DNA of 64,000 bases, taken from contig CM034233.1 in the NCBI GenBank assembly GCA_019916065.1, forward strand, positions 5,214,516 through 5,278,515, written 5' to 3'. This document shows positions 23,637-35,756 of this stretch, piece by piece. Both the position numbers and the translations under genes were made by a program. The notes under the pieces are model-generated. The model had not been told where the DNA came from, searched no databases, and was given only the letters and a program-made list of their open reading frames with translations. Origin of the DNA: Vitellaria paradoxa. Taxonomy: Eukaryota; Streptophyta; Magnoliopsida; Ericales; Sapotaceae. Numbering within the stretch: the stretch's first letter is position 1; every line of letters begins with the position of its first letter.

Positions 23637-26600
23637 ATGGGGATTTGCTGGACATCTCCGGTAGATACTCGTAACTTACCCACCAAACCTTCTGCCCCAG
23701 GTACGTACAACCGCATGCAACTCAATTTCTCAGCGGAGCTAGCTAGCTAGCTATTAGTTTCGAATAATTTTGAATATACCCAAATGAGTTCTCTCATTCC
23801 TCCTTTTTTTTTTTTTTTTTTTCTTTTTCAGATGAATCAAAGAAGAGAAGGATCAACAACCGTGGTCAAATTATAACACCCAACTTGAAACAGTTCACTT
23901 ACGCGGAACTGAAGACCGCGACCAGGAACTTCCGGCCAGACACGGTGGTTGGAGAGGGAGGGTTTGGGAGGGTTTTCAAGGGGTGGGTCGACGAGTTGAC
24001 CTACGCGCCGTCCAGGCCAGGTGTCGGAATGCCGGTCGCCGTCAAGAAATCTAGCCCCGACAGCGCTCAAGGACTCAAAGAGTGGGAGGTAATTATTGTC
24101 AATCTCCACTTTAATTACACAAACTCTTCAACCTTAATCAATTCTAAATTCCTTTTTTAAGCATTTGTTTGCGTCAATAATTCAATACGCATGCACATAT
24201 CTGTAGATACATGTGTATATTACTTGTGTTATATGAACATTATGCGTATAATTAGGCTTAATTTTTTTACAAGTAGTTGTTTTTTTTTTAAATTTATATG
24301 ATTTTTTAACTAAAATTTGACTTTCTTTATTTTTTATTTTCATTAAAAAATTCAAACAAACCACGTTACTTGCAAGTGATTTTTTCTTTAATTTTGTTTT
24401 TACACGCGAATATGAACAGGTTATTTTTAATCATTTTTTTCCTTTAAACATTACGTTTAGGATAATAAAAAGTGAGATAAAATATTTATACAGTAAAGTA
24501 AAAAATAAATAACTTTTAAAAATTTTTAATAATTTTTAGTAAATTAAACCCACCTTGACAATTCCCATAATCAAAAGCTTTGAGCAATTCATGACCCTTC
24601 AATTTTTTTAAAACTAATTTCTGTATTTTTTTCCTAATTTTCCGAAAAAGTCCAAAACAATAGAGGAAAAAAATATGTGAAACAAATTAGAAGTTCAAAC
24701 TGGAGGGAACGGGTCAAACGTGGCATTTGGTGGAAAAGTCAAGTCAAGGAGGTTGTTTAATATTGTTAATTCAAATAACTATCAATTAACTAGTAAATTA
24801 ATGAGCGACATCAATTTTTTCCATAGTAGATGTGATTGGCACTATTTATTGATTTTTTTTCCTTTTGTCTTTTTTTTTTTTATGCCCGTCACCATCATAT
24901 TCTTTTCTATTTTAATTTTTAACGTCAAATATTTTATAAGAAATGTCAATTAAAAGAAAATTACTTTAATTTTTTTTTTCTTAATTTGTTGACAATTCTG
25001 TTGAGTTGAGATCTTAAATTTTGTGGGGGCAGCGTGAGAAGGAGTTCTTGGGAAAATTCAGTCATCCAAATCTGGTAAAGCTCTTGGGTTACTGCTCAGA
25101 GGACAATCAATACCTGCTAGTCTACGAATACATGCAGCAAGGGAGCTTAGAAAACCACCTTTTCAGAAGTAAGCACTTCTTCAAAATCTTAATCCATGTA
25201 ATAATAGTGAATTAGAGTGCGTTTAGTTTGCTAAAAATTGTTGAAAATTTTAAAAAATTTTTAAAAATTGTCACTTTTTATCTCATTACACGAATTATAA
25301 ACTCACAAATTATCTCACTTTATTTTACTTTTTTGTCGCTCTAAACGCACCTTTAATTACTAAACAAAGCACCAATTCAATAAGAGGAAAATGGTGCACA
25401 GTTTAGGCCATCTAGTGGAATCCACACGTAGGGAGGACTAAGACCAGTGTTGCGTGAATTTTTCTATTTCTTTCAATGTGCGTATCTATGTTCATGGGAC
25501 ATGATAAATTTAATAGTATGAGATATGTGTTCAATACTCGTACTCAAAATTGAACACTTGGATCTTCTTCCTTGTATAATTTTAAATAATAATCATATTT
25601 TATATCAAAATATTACATAACAAATAGTCTGATAAATTGAATGTTCCGTATCCGATCTGATTTTTACACTTATATTCTAATATCCAGAAATTAAAATTTA
25701 TGCGATAATAAGGTAAGGCATTCAACCAAACTCCATATTGTTAATTTCTTGCTGTAGGGGGTTCTGCTGAAGTAATTCCATGGGAGACGAGGCTTAAAAT
25801 AGCCATAGGAGCAGCTGAAGGACTTGCTTTTTTGCATAGAACAGAGAATACAGTCATCTACCGCGACTTCAAGGCCTCCAATATACTGCTGGATAGGGTA
25901 AAATTTCGGGCTCATTGTGACTAATTGCTCTCTTTCATTAATTAGTGAAGTAATTTGATGGACCTTTTTTAAGTTTTTGCTTCGCTAATTAGTGATCTCC
26001 ATCAATCTCGCTTATTTTAATTAATTTGCAGGATTTCAGCGCAAAACTCTCAGATTTTGGTCTGGCAAAGTTAGGTCCTGCGAATGGCAATTCTCACGTG
26101 TCAACAGGGATTGTTGGGACATATGGTTATGCAGCCCCTGAGTACATTGCAACTGGTACAATCTCAGGCTCCATTTAAATTAACGAGAATAATATATGTT
26201 TAAAGAATAAGAGCATTGCGAGCGTTTCATTTTTCAATCCACCCCAGCATCTCTCCAAACATAGTCTCACAATAGAATTTTCCTATAAAATTAGTAAGAG
26301 GGTTGTGGGCCGCAACAGACCTAGGATTTATAATTGGTAAGGCTAAAATTACATTTTACATTTTTGAAGTAAGTAGGAGTAAAAACACAGTGAAGACAAT
26401 ATATGAAAAAAAAATGTATAATTTATAAGAAAAAATAACAAAATCAATAAAATTTTAGTGTAGTTTTCTAGTTCTGAGTCTTGTTTGGATCTGCCCATGA
26501 TTGTGGGTAGGCTAGGTATAATTTTTCACCATCAATCCAATCTATATTTATACTATTATAAAAAATTCCAATGTTTGAAAAACTTTTTTCGATTACTTTA

Positions 26601-29600
26601 CTTTTATTTTTTCTAATTTAACCTAATTCTGTCCCTTCATTATCTTCACTCTGTTGACTATTTAACTATTTTATCTTTTTTTTTTTTGGTTTAACTTGAT
26701 TCTGTCTTTCCATTATCATCATTTTACCATTTTACGATTTTTTTATTTTTTTAATTTAATCCAATTCTGTCCTTTCATTATTTTCACTCTATTGGCTATT
26801 TTACTATTTTATCATTTTTTATAAAATTAAAACTATTTATCAATATATTAGTTTTTTTAATCCAATTAAAGTTTAATTTCTTAACTTTCATTCATGTTTC
26901 TTTTTATTTTTCAATATAACCTAAACATGGAAATAAATTTTGAATCAATATCCCATATATAAAGACATAATGAGATAAAAAATTAGATAATATAAAATAA
27001 AATAATAAAAAATATTTGAGTTTCTAAAAAAAATCTTCAACTCTAAAAAATAAAAGGTATGTTTGAAGTAAGATTTTGGTGCAAAAAATAATAAAAAGAA
27101 AAATGAAGTGAAAATAAAAAGAAAATTAAAAAATTAAAGAAAAGGCATTAATTAATATATTAAAATTTTAAATGTAATTAATTTTAATTTCTTAAATTTT
27201 AAATAGTTTTCTTTGCATTTTGCACTATGGCTCCGTTTGGAGCAAAACAAAATAAAATAAAATCCTACAAATCTCTATAAACACGAATTACGAGACAGTA
27301 AAATTTAAATTCTTCACTCACTACACGAATTACGAGAGATTTATTTTTACAATTTTATTTATTTTATACACTTTTATACAACTCCAAACACACCCTATAA
27401 CCTGAACAAGAGGAGGAATTTTGAATCCCCATCCTCTTTATATATATATATATATATATATTTATATACATAGAGAGAGAGAAAAAGATACAAAGACGTA
27501 AGTGAAAGATAAAGAAAAAATGAACATGAGAGGAAACTTCTAGTTTAATTTTCATGATTTTTTTTTATGAAAAAAGTTTTGATAAAACTAATTCTAGGGT
27601 ACAATCAAGAAATATTATAGTATATAAAATATGTTAAGAATAATTTTCAGTAGATATAAACAAAAAGTAAGAGTGAAATTAGAAAATAATAGACCAAAAA
27701 AATGTATTGAAATTCTAAAGAGCCATATTCAAAATATACGAAGGATAATTTTAATAGATATAGATAAAAAGTAAGAGTAAAATTGAAAAAAAAAAAGAAA
27801 CCAAAATAGCTGTTAAAATTCTAAAGAAATATTGTAACTTGTTATATTTATAGAATAAAGATAAAAGTAGATATCTAAAAGATAAAATCAAAATAGAAAA
27901 AATTTGAAATAAAAATAAAGAAAAATATAACTCTTAAAAAAAATGAAAAAAGGCGCATAAAAGAGAAAAATGATAATAAATCTTAAATAAGAAAATTTTC
28001 AATATTAAAAAAATGGCACTAAAAAGGCATTTACTGTTACTGTTACAAAAAAATTAAACCAAAAAAGACAAAGTGGCAAACTTATAATAAAGCAAAACAA
28101 ATGGGGGCAAAATTAAAAATTTGTGGCGAAAAGAGCCATTGAAAGCTTAACCCTAATTGTCATTTATTTTATATATATATATATATAGTATTAAAAAATG
28201 ATGAATGTACTTTATTTTTAACTTTTTACACTCAAAGATCAATATTCATTGTGAGTATAGATAAAGTATAAGAAATTAAAAGTGGAGTGTATTTATTATC
28301 TCGCGTAATTTAAGTATATAAACAAAATATATTACATTTGAGTATAAATATATTAAATTATTTTTAGTTATAATTAAATATTATAATAAAATTTTTATAC
28401 TAAGATATTATGTGACTTATGTTAATTATATTAAAAGTTATTGATTAAGCATCATTGTTATACCATTACATATTAACAAAAATATTAGTTATACTAAAAA
28501 TTATATTTAGTTAAATTATAATAAATTTAATTTATTATTGATAATAATATTATCATACTTATATATTATATAATTTATAATTTATATTAGTTATGTTAAA
28601 TAATATTAAATGAGTATAACTATTAAGGAATGAAATTGTTATCTCATTTATGTCATCACAACCGTTAAAAATTATTAAACATCACTAATAATTTATATTT
28701 ATATATTTTAATTGTTAAAGCATAAAAGAAATTACCCAATTTAGGTATGTAGTGAATTTGAAAAAAAAAAAAATCATCTAACTTATATAATATTAAGATA
28801 TATATAAGGCAATATATCTTATATAAATTCCTAATTTATATTTTCTTATCTTTTAAGTATTTATTAGCAGCCATTTTCTTTTTCACAACTCCCTTAATCA
28901 TAAATAAGTGAATATGTGAGTTAGAAAATATGATTATCTGCTATATTATCTTAGATCTCTGTTAACTTATAACTTTTCAAAAAAATAAAAAAATAAAGAG
29001 TGTGAAAATACTATTTATTTTTTTATATTTTTTTATTAAAATTTTTATTTTTTAAAAAAATAAAATAAATTGAACAAACACGTTTTATTGCCAATTTTTA
29101 AAAATCTTTAAACTTAAAGAGAAAAATGGTAAATATAAATTTTACCAAATAGAACTTAAAGTTTTTAAAACAAATTATATCGGTTAAAACTTTGTATATG
29201 TTTTTTGTTTAAATAGAATTACATATTTAACTTTAATTACACGTGTGCACGTGCACTTAACTAGTATGTTAAAACTTTGGAAGTTGAATTCGAATTCATA
29301 CATCACTAAATATATGCTTGAGTTATTCTATCTGAATAATTATTAGTGTCGAATTTTTTCATTTCAAATTCATAAATACAAATGTAAATTTAACTGTCTT
29401 TTTTTTTTTAACCTTTAATTTTAATGCAAAGCTTAGTTGATAACAAAAAGGCCCATTAACAATGCTCTATGATTGACCAGGTCATGTGTACGTGAGGAGC
29501 GATGTCTATGGTTTCGGGGTGGTGTTGCTTGAAATGTTGACAGGGCTAAAAGTGCTTGACCTGAACCGACCGCAAGGGGAGCATAATTTGGTAGAGTGGG

Positions 29601-29974
29601 CAAAACCTCAATTGCCAGACAAAAGGAAGTTGAGGAAACTAATGGACCCGAGGCTGGAGAATAAGTACCCTTCGAAAGCTGCATTCGAAACAGCTCAGCT
29701 TATTCTAAAATGCCTGGAATCCGACCCGAGGAACCGACCTTCCATGGAAGAAGTCTTGCATGACCTTCAGCTAATCAATGACATCAAGATGACCTCCAAG
29801 GAGTCGAAAGCAGCCAGTGCTAGGAATTCTACAGTACCCCAACAGCACCTTCCTCCAAATCATCGGCAGCACGCTGCTCATAATCGGCCTCCGCTTCACA
29901 AGAACTATGGGGGTAGAAATGGCGATACAGCGAGTGGCCGACCCCGCTCGCCCTTGCCCCCTAAACCGCGCTGA
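23637..29974 (+). CDS. RLCK-VII Ser/Thr protein kinase, six exons, 404 aa
   Basis: Second receptor-like cytoplasmic kinase, from a subgroup other than the upstream gene. The exons I derive are 23637-23700, 23832-24088, 25033-25168, 25758-25897, 26032-26155 and 29481-29974; all join in frame to 404 codons plus TGA, with GT-AG introns. MGICW at the start offers Gly2 and Cys4 for lipid anchoring. The kinase domain (about 55-330) has [12 protein letters not shown] (62-73), the subgroup insert with [10 protein letters not shown]93, alpha-C E109, YRDFKASN (D189, N194), DFG (207-209), [10 protein letters not shown] and [16 protein letters not shown]. The C-terminal tail (about 335-404) is basic, rich in Pro, His and Asn, and probably disordered. 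By eye it is close to CST/PIX-type kinases. One oddity: the activation segment reads VSTGIVGT, where most relatives have Arg in place of Gly225. Intron 5 is 3.3 kb and full of repeats. A duplication downstream carries broken copies of exons 5 and 6. Confidence 0.93.
25212..25355. mobile_element. Tourist-like MITE in intron 3 of the second RLCK gene
   Basis: The element spans 25215-25352 (138 bp), starts GAGTGCGTTTAG and ends CTCTAAACGCACCT, with TTA on both sides (25212-25214, 25353-25355). It lies 43 bp after the exon 3 donor. The inverted termini and TTA duplication fit PIF/Harbinger MITEs. Confidence 0.75.
26560..26830. repeat. Imperfect array, about three units of 80-90 bp, in intron 5
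   Basis: Repeated segments are (t)aatt(t)aacctaattctgtc, c(c)ttcattat(c/t)(t/a)tcac and tctgttgactattta/tattttatc. It is pyrimidine-rich and non-coding. Confidence 0.6.
27226..27398. mobile_element. MITE family A, copy 1 (intron 5)
   Basis: The element spans 27229-27395 (167 bp), starts GGCTCCGTTTGGAG and ends CTCCAAACACACCC, flanked by TAT on both sides. It is nearly identical in layout to the copy at 35015-35182 and related to 48007-48166 and 50133-50270. The interior carries two cacgaattacgaga segments. Confidence 0.85.
29238..29269 (+). mobile_element. Possible Helitron 3' terminus
   Basis: The sequence holds the perfect 12-bp palindrome GTGCACGTGCAC followed by TTAACTAG and then T. A hairpin followed by CTRR and inserted before T is how Helitrons end. 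No matching 5' end was identified, so this is a weak call. Confidence 0.35.
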
Positions 29975-30053
29975 TAGAAAATGTTGTTTTTTTATTTATA
30001 ATTTTTTTTCCACGGAATTTGAAATCCGAAATATGTAATAATAATACTTGTAT

Positions 30054-30059
30054 AATAAA
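30054..30059 (+). terminator. Candidate poly(A) signal of the second RLCK gene
   Basis: AATAAA lies 80 bp after the stop codon, in a region (to about 30070) that is conserved in the broken copy at about 45208-45213. The call rests on position and consensus only. Confidence 0.5.
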
Positions 30060-30399
30060 AGAGTAATTTAATTTTTTTTCTTTAATGTGATACGCTTACA
30101 ATTACAAGTTTTATGTAATAGAAATAGGAATAGGAGTTGAATGAAAATGAAAATAAGAATGGTAGTGAAAATTGAAAATCGCAATTAGAATGGAAAAGAA
30201 AAGTGTGGGAATGCAAATGGAATATCAAGTAAATGGTCCAAGTAACATTAATTCAAAGAAAAAAAAAAGTGATGTGAGAATTGAATGATGTCAATTTAGC
30301 TTTTTTGCATTCCGTTGAGGGAATAGAATGAACCAATATTCCTCACTTTAAAATAAAAAAAAAAAAGTTCTATCCTCTCATTTTGTTTTGTTTTGTTTT

Positions 30400-31219
30400 T
30401 GTTAAGGCTAAAACTTGTAAATTAGCAAATTCATGATCAAATAGAATTGTATGTACTTTAAACTTAGTGTAGGCTAAGACACTAGAATTCTAATCGAGAA
30501 TTCTAAATCGATTAGAATTCGAAAATGCTTTAAAAAATCAAGTTTTCATAATGGCTGTAAGTCTTAAAGAGGTTTGGAGTTGAATTATACAGGAAGGCCG
30601 CTGGTACTCACTGGAAAATCTCGAGAGCTGAAATTGAAGATTAAACTGTGCGAGAAAACCGCACTGATTCACGGGATGGCCGCAGGAAGGCCGCGGGAAG
30701 ACCTTCCCGCGAGCTGTGTTTTCCTAGCCTATTTCGACTAGTTCAAGCCCTGGCTACCTCTGTTTTGTCTATATATATCTCCTGGCATCTTCAAGATATA
30801 TACACACACAGAAAAAGAGAAAACACACATAAATAGAGAGAGAATAAACATCATTTTATGAGCTAGAAAGTTTGATGATTCTCTCTATCACTTAGCCATC
30901 ACGGTTCGGGTTTGAGGTCTATGAATCCTGCGGATTCAGCACGCTGTAGATTTAGCGAATCTACCGAGGATTTGGTGTTAAGCTTTCGAGGAGTCGAAGG
31001 GCTTTCACTAAAGGAGTCGAGCAAACGTTAACGAGAGTATAGAATCAAGGAGTCAATCTATAGAGAGTTTGAGTTTGTAACCAACGTTCGTTTATTCTAG
31101 TGAAAGTTTTTGTTTAAAGTTTCTCTTTGTGGATTTTCCTCGTTTAGTATATCTTGCCTTCTATTTATCTCTATGTGTGGTTGTGGTTGATTGATTGGGA
31201 TCTCTATTAGCGTTTTGCA
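30400..31219 (+). mobile_element. Probable solo LTR (Copia-like), about 820 bp
   Basis: The block starts TGTTAAGGCTAAAAC and ends GCGTTTTGCA (TG...CA). It has a TATA-like tatatata at about 30768 and an AATAAA near 30842, in the order expected of an LTR. The paralogous duplication unit lacks it: at about 45460-45490 the flanks meet directly, which shows an insertion. No gag or pol is present, so it is a solo LTR. I could not resolve a 5-bp target duplication because the flanks are T/A-rich. It contains the 20-bp inverted repeat CGCGGGAAGACCTTCCCGCG at 30692-30711. Confidence 0.65.
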
Positions 31220-31462
31220 AAATTTTCTTTTTTTTTTTTTTTTAAGTCAACTATTTATTTCTTGTAATAAATACCAACTAAACAGAGAAATGAATTTTGA
31301 CAATAGTATTTGACCGTTCCATTCTCTTTTTGAGGAAATGACCAACCAAATGTACCCACGATTTTAGCTACTAGTGATATCTTCCACTATTAATTTTGTT
31401 ACAAATTGTAAATTATATTTTAGAATTAATTTTGCAAGCTGTTTATTTATGTTGACATATTA

Positions 31463-32040
31463 TTTAATCGTTTGGAGTGCCAAGAAACAAAATAAAATAA
31501 AATAAATCTTTAATAACGCTATAAATTACTAAAATTTTATATTACACATTTACACATTCTCACCTTTACTAATTTAAAAAAAATTCAATATTTCGTTAAA
31601 AAAAATAAAAAATTCAAAAGGAGATTAACCGAGTATGTAAATTTTTTTAACAATTATATTCTTCAAGTCAAAAGTTTTCAAACAAGTATTATTGTTACTA
31701 TTTTATACGAATTTTTTTGAATTCGTTAGAAATGATTTGAAACGATTTTGGCGCTGTACATCTCCAAAGAGATTTTTTGAATCTGTTAGAATGGATTTGA
31801 AAAATCGTTCTAATGGTTTACCATTATCTAGAGAGAGAGTAGAAATATTGTGCAGAATATTGAGTGTTGATTTTTTGAATCCGTTAGAACGAATTTGGGA
31901 AACCGTTTTAACAATTTGTTACTGTTCATCTTTAAAAATCACGGTTTGAAAAGAAAACACTAACGCCAAAATTAACTCAAAATCACGTTTTATCTTAATT
32001 TATCTTGTTTTTTTTTTTACCACTCCAAACGCTATCTTTA
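31463..32040 (+). mobile_element. Family-B non-autonomous DNA transposon, reference copy
   Basis: The element spans about 31467-32036 (570 bp), starts ATCGTTTGGAGTG and ends CACTCCAAACGCTATC, and is flanked by TTTA (or TTA). The paralogous unit has the undisturbed target at 45671-45690 (atattatttatttgtac), so the boundaries are directly supported. The ORF at 31692-31949 lies inside and encodes nothing recognisable. A TTA/TTTA duplication with inverted termini suggests a PIF/Harbinger-type MITE. Confidence 0.85.
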
Positions 32041-34476
32041 TTTGTACAAATTACGTTGATGTCTAAGTGTAAATCATTTTGACACATGGATGAATGAGGT
32101 TAAAAAGAAACATGAAGTCCAAATGAAGTGTAAAATAGTAGAATTTACATATAAAGTTTAAAATTTTAAATTAATTTTTTTTTAACCGTTAAATTTATCC
32201 AATAACAATGATTACTTTTTTTTCTTTTCATTTTAGTTATTTTTTTGGTTATCATAGAAGTTAATAGGATTTTTAAAAATACAAATAGCAATCGTATTAT
32301 TACAGTAAAAAGTCATACTGTCGTGATCAACACCACGATCAATAAACATTTGCTTTATCTACGCGAGTTACTACGGCAATGTTCTCAGCCTTGGCAGTAG
32401 GAAAAAAAAAAAAAGATAGAATGTTGTTTTTTTATTATGCCAGGCATTGCCAAAAAAAGAGATTATTAAGTTTTATTTTAGAATTTGACAAACCAAAAAC
32501 AAATTAATGAATTAATCAAGCTTTTATATTGGGGCATAGGTTCCGGTGTTTTCATACATAAATTTATAAGCTCACGCAGCACATGACCTTCGCTTGAAAT
32601 TGATTGGACAGTAGCTGGAATGTTCCTGGAAAAAAAAAAAAAAGTAGAAAAGGAAAAAGACAGAGCTAGCAACTAAAAATTACTAAGAATCTTAAATTTT
32701 TATCGAACCCATAAAAAAATTCCTAAAAAATTTCCAAAATTTTTAAAAATTTTACTACCAAATGGACCACTGGAAAAGTACGAGCATCCTCTCGGATTAC
32801 GAATTGACTAATCAATCTCAAACGTTGATATTGCTCAAATCTAAAATTAAATGCACGGAGGGAATGACAATAATCACCCTCCCAAATTTGAAATTCCAAT
32901 GCAATGCAGCAAAATGATTATGCTTGGCAAGTAAAGTGACGCATATATATGCGAGGTAATGGAATAGAAACGGAGGTTGTAACAGAATAAATGTGAAATT
33001 TTAATAAAAAATAATGTTAGGATGGTGTAATCGAATGATTATTTTTATTTATTTCAATTTGAATTTAAATTAAAATTAAAATAAAAAAATTCTTTAAAAT
33101 GGATTAAAGTTGCAGGCAATGGTAGGCATCGGTTGTAAATGTACGATGGAGATGGATAACAATAATAACCAATGGTGGAGATAGTAATAATGGGTGGTAA
33201 GTGGTTGTGGTGACGGACCGATGATTAGATAGCAGTATTAGTAATGATTTAGTGATGCGTGATTTTGAGTAATGGATGCTAGTGGTTGGTTGTGACCGTC
33301 ACTGTATCACCATTTGGCTTACATTTTTTCTCTTTCCATTTCATTTTTTTTAATGTTCTCTCTTATTCTATAAAAAAATAAAAATATGAGATTGATCATT
33401 TATTTCATTGAGAGACAGAATGATCATTCTCATATTTTGTTGGAATGAGTATTTTATGAAAATAAATATTCTCTCTCCTAATAAGCATACTAAATGATCG
33501 AATAGGAATAACTTTTCCATTTCAATTTATTCTCTTGTTATGGATATAATATCAAAGTTTTGGCTTTTTGATGGTTGATGGGTTTTGGATCATTTGTTTC
33601 ATAAATAAATCCATAAATCTATGGTTGAGGTTGGGAGAATAGCTATGTTATTTAACTAGTGATTTTTAGTACATTACAAAAATAATTTGTTACAGTATAA
33701 ATTGATATGCTAAATAATTTTATTGGATAAAATGATATATGATTTCTGAACAAAATAATGAGCAATAATGATGATTTTGTATAAAAAGTAATTGCACGGT
33801 TTACAAATCATATATTATCCTTAATAATGATGTAATTATATTTACTGATAGGAGTGATCACCACCTAACTGATTAATTAATCTATCATATTGATTATTGA
33901 AATTTTGTATAAAAAGTAATAACATAGACTTACAAATCATATATTGTCCTTAATAATGAACGTGAATATATTTACTGATATAAGTTATCACCACCCAATT
34001 GATTAATTAGACTGCGCATTTTTATTATTGAATGTAAATAAATTTAGATATTTTGTCTAATTAATATTTATATTTTTGTATGATTCTAAAACCACCAATT
34101 ATGTGCTATTGCACTTGAAAACCCAACATTATCTCTAAAATAATTAGAGGAAGTCTATTTGTAAGGAAAACTCTTCCCATACATGTGACAGATTGGACTC
34201 CAATTCAGATGCACTCCACTTAAATAAATCAGGTTAAAGGATTCAAGGGATTGAATTGATTAAGACTTCAGTATTAAAGTTTATATATTATATTAGTAGT
34301 ATAAAAAATAAAATAATACTCATAAAAATTTAAATAATAGAAGTTACATGAATATAAAAATATTACTATTTTTGTATATTATCTTTTATTAATAGGTATT
34401 ATTAGTATGCTATTAATATAGAAAAATATCCCAGATATAATGGAAATATGTTCTGATTAGTGTGATATTAATCTTA
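32041..34476. other. AT-rich duplicated intergenic DNA
   Basis: No gene is supported. Most of it is paralogous to 45700-49290 (for example around 33000-33080 and 46750-46820, and catttggctt/gatggctcgcattttttctc). The ORF at 32478-32672 is a chance frame. Confidence 0.55.
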
Positions 34477-34709
34477 AACCCTCTTATACTTTTTTTTTTT
34501 TGGTAACCCAGAATCCGCACTAGTTTATTACAACTATCTACGAACCGCATAACCAATGGGTAAAACAGGAGTACTTGAACTCACCCATAAGATCTAAGTA
34601 CCGGGCAATACAAGGTAATAGTCAGTGAGATTCGAGCTCAAAACCTTCGAGTCTACAGTTGGTCCTAAGAATTACTGGGCTATCCTGGCAAGTTAACCCT
34701 CTTATACTT
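34477..34709 (-). mobile_element. tRNA-derived SINE with 15-bp target duplication
   Basis: The duplication aaccctcttatactt lies at 34477-34491 and 34695-34709. The 203-bp body has its T run at the left, so it is on the minus strand. On that strand it begins aacttgccaggatagcccag (A-box region) and has a B-box-like gagctcgaatctc. The 3' end before the tail is gggttacc. The paralogous unit has the empty site near 49296-49310, which confirms insertion after the duplication. Confidence 0.9.
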
Positions 34710-34715
34710 AATCGA

Positions 34716-34820
34716 ATTTTTAGCATTTAGAGCCCATTTGACACTTGAATTTTTTGCAACTTTTAGTAAATTTAATAAAATATTGTTAAAAGTTGCAAAG
34801 TGCCAAACGGCCCCTTATTC
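34716..34820. mobile_element. Short Tourist-like MITE shared by both duplication units
   Basis: A start of gagcccatttgacac and an end of gtgccaaacggcccc are flanked by TTA on each side. A related copy lies at about 49325-49416 in the second unit, so it was inserted before the duplication. Confidence 0.6.
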
Positions 34821-34915
34821 CAAATTCACAGAAAATTTTATTATTTAAATTTTTAACTATTTGCCTCACTAATTAGTAATTTCCATCAATCTGGCTTGTT
34901 TTAATTAATTTTCAG

Positions 34916-35213
34916 GAATTTAGCGCAAAACTTTCAGATTTTAGTCTAGCAAAGTCAGGTCCTGCGAATGGCTTTTCTCACGTGTCAATAGGGATTATTG
35001 GGATACATGGTTATGGCTCCGTTTGGAGCACAACAAAATAAAATAAAATCTTACAAATCTCTATAAACACGAATTACGAGATAGTAAAATTTAAATTCTT
35101 CACTCACTGCACGAATTACGAGATATTTACTTTTATAATTTTATTTTATTTTATATACTTTTATACAACTCCAAACACACCCTATATAGCTCTCGAATAA
35201 ATTACAACCGGCA
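34916..35213 (+). pseudogene. Broken copy of RLCK exon 5
   Basis: The segment 34916-35014 matches exon 5 of the upstream kinase, with a TTTTCAG acceptor kept. Changes include DFG to DFS and loss of conserved residues (STG to SIG, GTYG to GIHG). At 35014 a family-A MITE interrupts the exon; the remaining bases (35186-35213) follow it. The upstream exons 1-4 are absent from this unit, so it never was a complete gene here. Confidence 0.9.
35012..35185 (+). mobile_element. MITE family A, copy 2, inside broken exon 5
   Basis: The element spans 35015-35182 (168 bp), with GGCTCCGTTTGGAG and CTCCAAACACACCC ends and TAT flanks at 35012-35014 and 35183-35185. Intact exon 5 of the functional gene serves as the empty site (ggttatgcagcccctgagta). 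Confidence 0.9.
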
Positions 35214-35756
35214 CAATCTCAGACTTCATTTAAACAAGCATAATACATGTTTAAAGAATAAGAGTATTCTGAGTATTCATTTCCTAATCCACCCCAGCTT
35301 CTCTCCAAACATGGTCTTACGATAGAATTTTCCTATGAAATTTGTAAGAAGGTTGGGATGGGGATGGATCGGAGATTTATAATTAATGGAAAAAATGACA
35401 TTTTTAAAGTAAATAGGTGTAAAAGTAAAATATAATGGGTATGAAATATAAAAAAAATATAATTTATAAAAAAATAACAAAATTATTAGAATTTTAGTAT
35501 CTACTATTAAGCTGATTTAAGTAAGTAACAATTTTTATTAACGGGTGTTTGGTAGAATATCTAAAACTTTTGACAAAATTTTATAACTTTTTGTGCATTT
35601 AATAAAAAAATTTAGTAATTTTTAAATTAAACAGTATAGTTTTTTTTTTTTGGTAAGTAACAACTTGTTATTGAGTAAGAAAGAGATAAAATTTAATATT
35701 TTATCAAATACCTAAATCCCAAATTTCATTAGTTTAAAAAAAATCCCAAATTTCAG

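Larger units (their letters stand above)
26156..29480 (+). other. Intron 5 of the second RLCK gene (3.3 kb)
   Basis: The donor is ACTG|GTACAA and the acceptor TTGACCAG|GT; the split Gly codon joins correctly ([10 protein letters not shown]). The intron contains an imperfect repeat array at 26560-26830, MITE A1, several AT microsatellites and a possible Helitron 3' end. The first 300 bp and the last part are also found in the broken downstream copy. Confidence 0.85.
25975..34856 (+). repeat. Upstream unit of a tandem segmental duplication
   Basis: The unit begins in intron 4 of the second RLCK gene (gctaattagtgatctccatc, about 25984) and ends near 34856 after aaattttattatttaaat. It contains functional exons 5 and 6 and about 4.8 kb of downstream DNA. 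The downstream unit (34857-49445) repeats these landmarks in the same order and orientation. Insertions make the two units differ in length (about 8.9 versus 14.6 kb). Confidence 0.85.
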
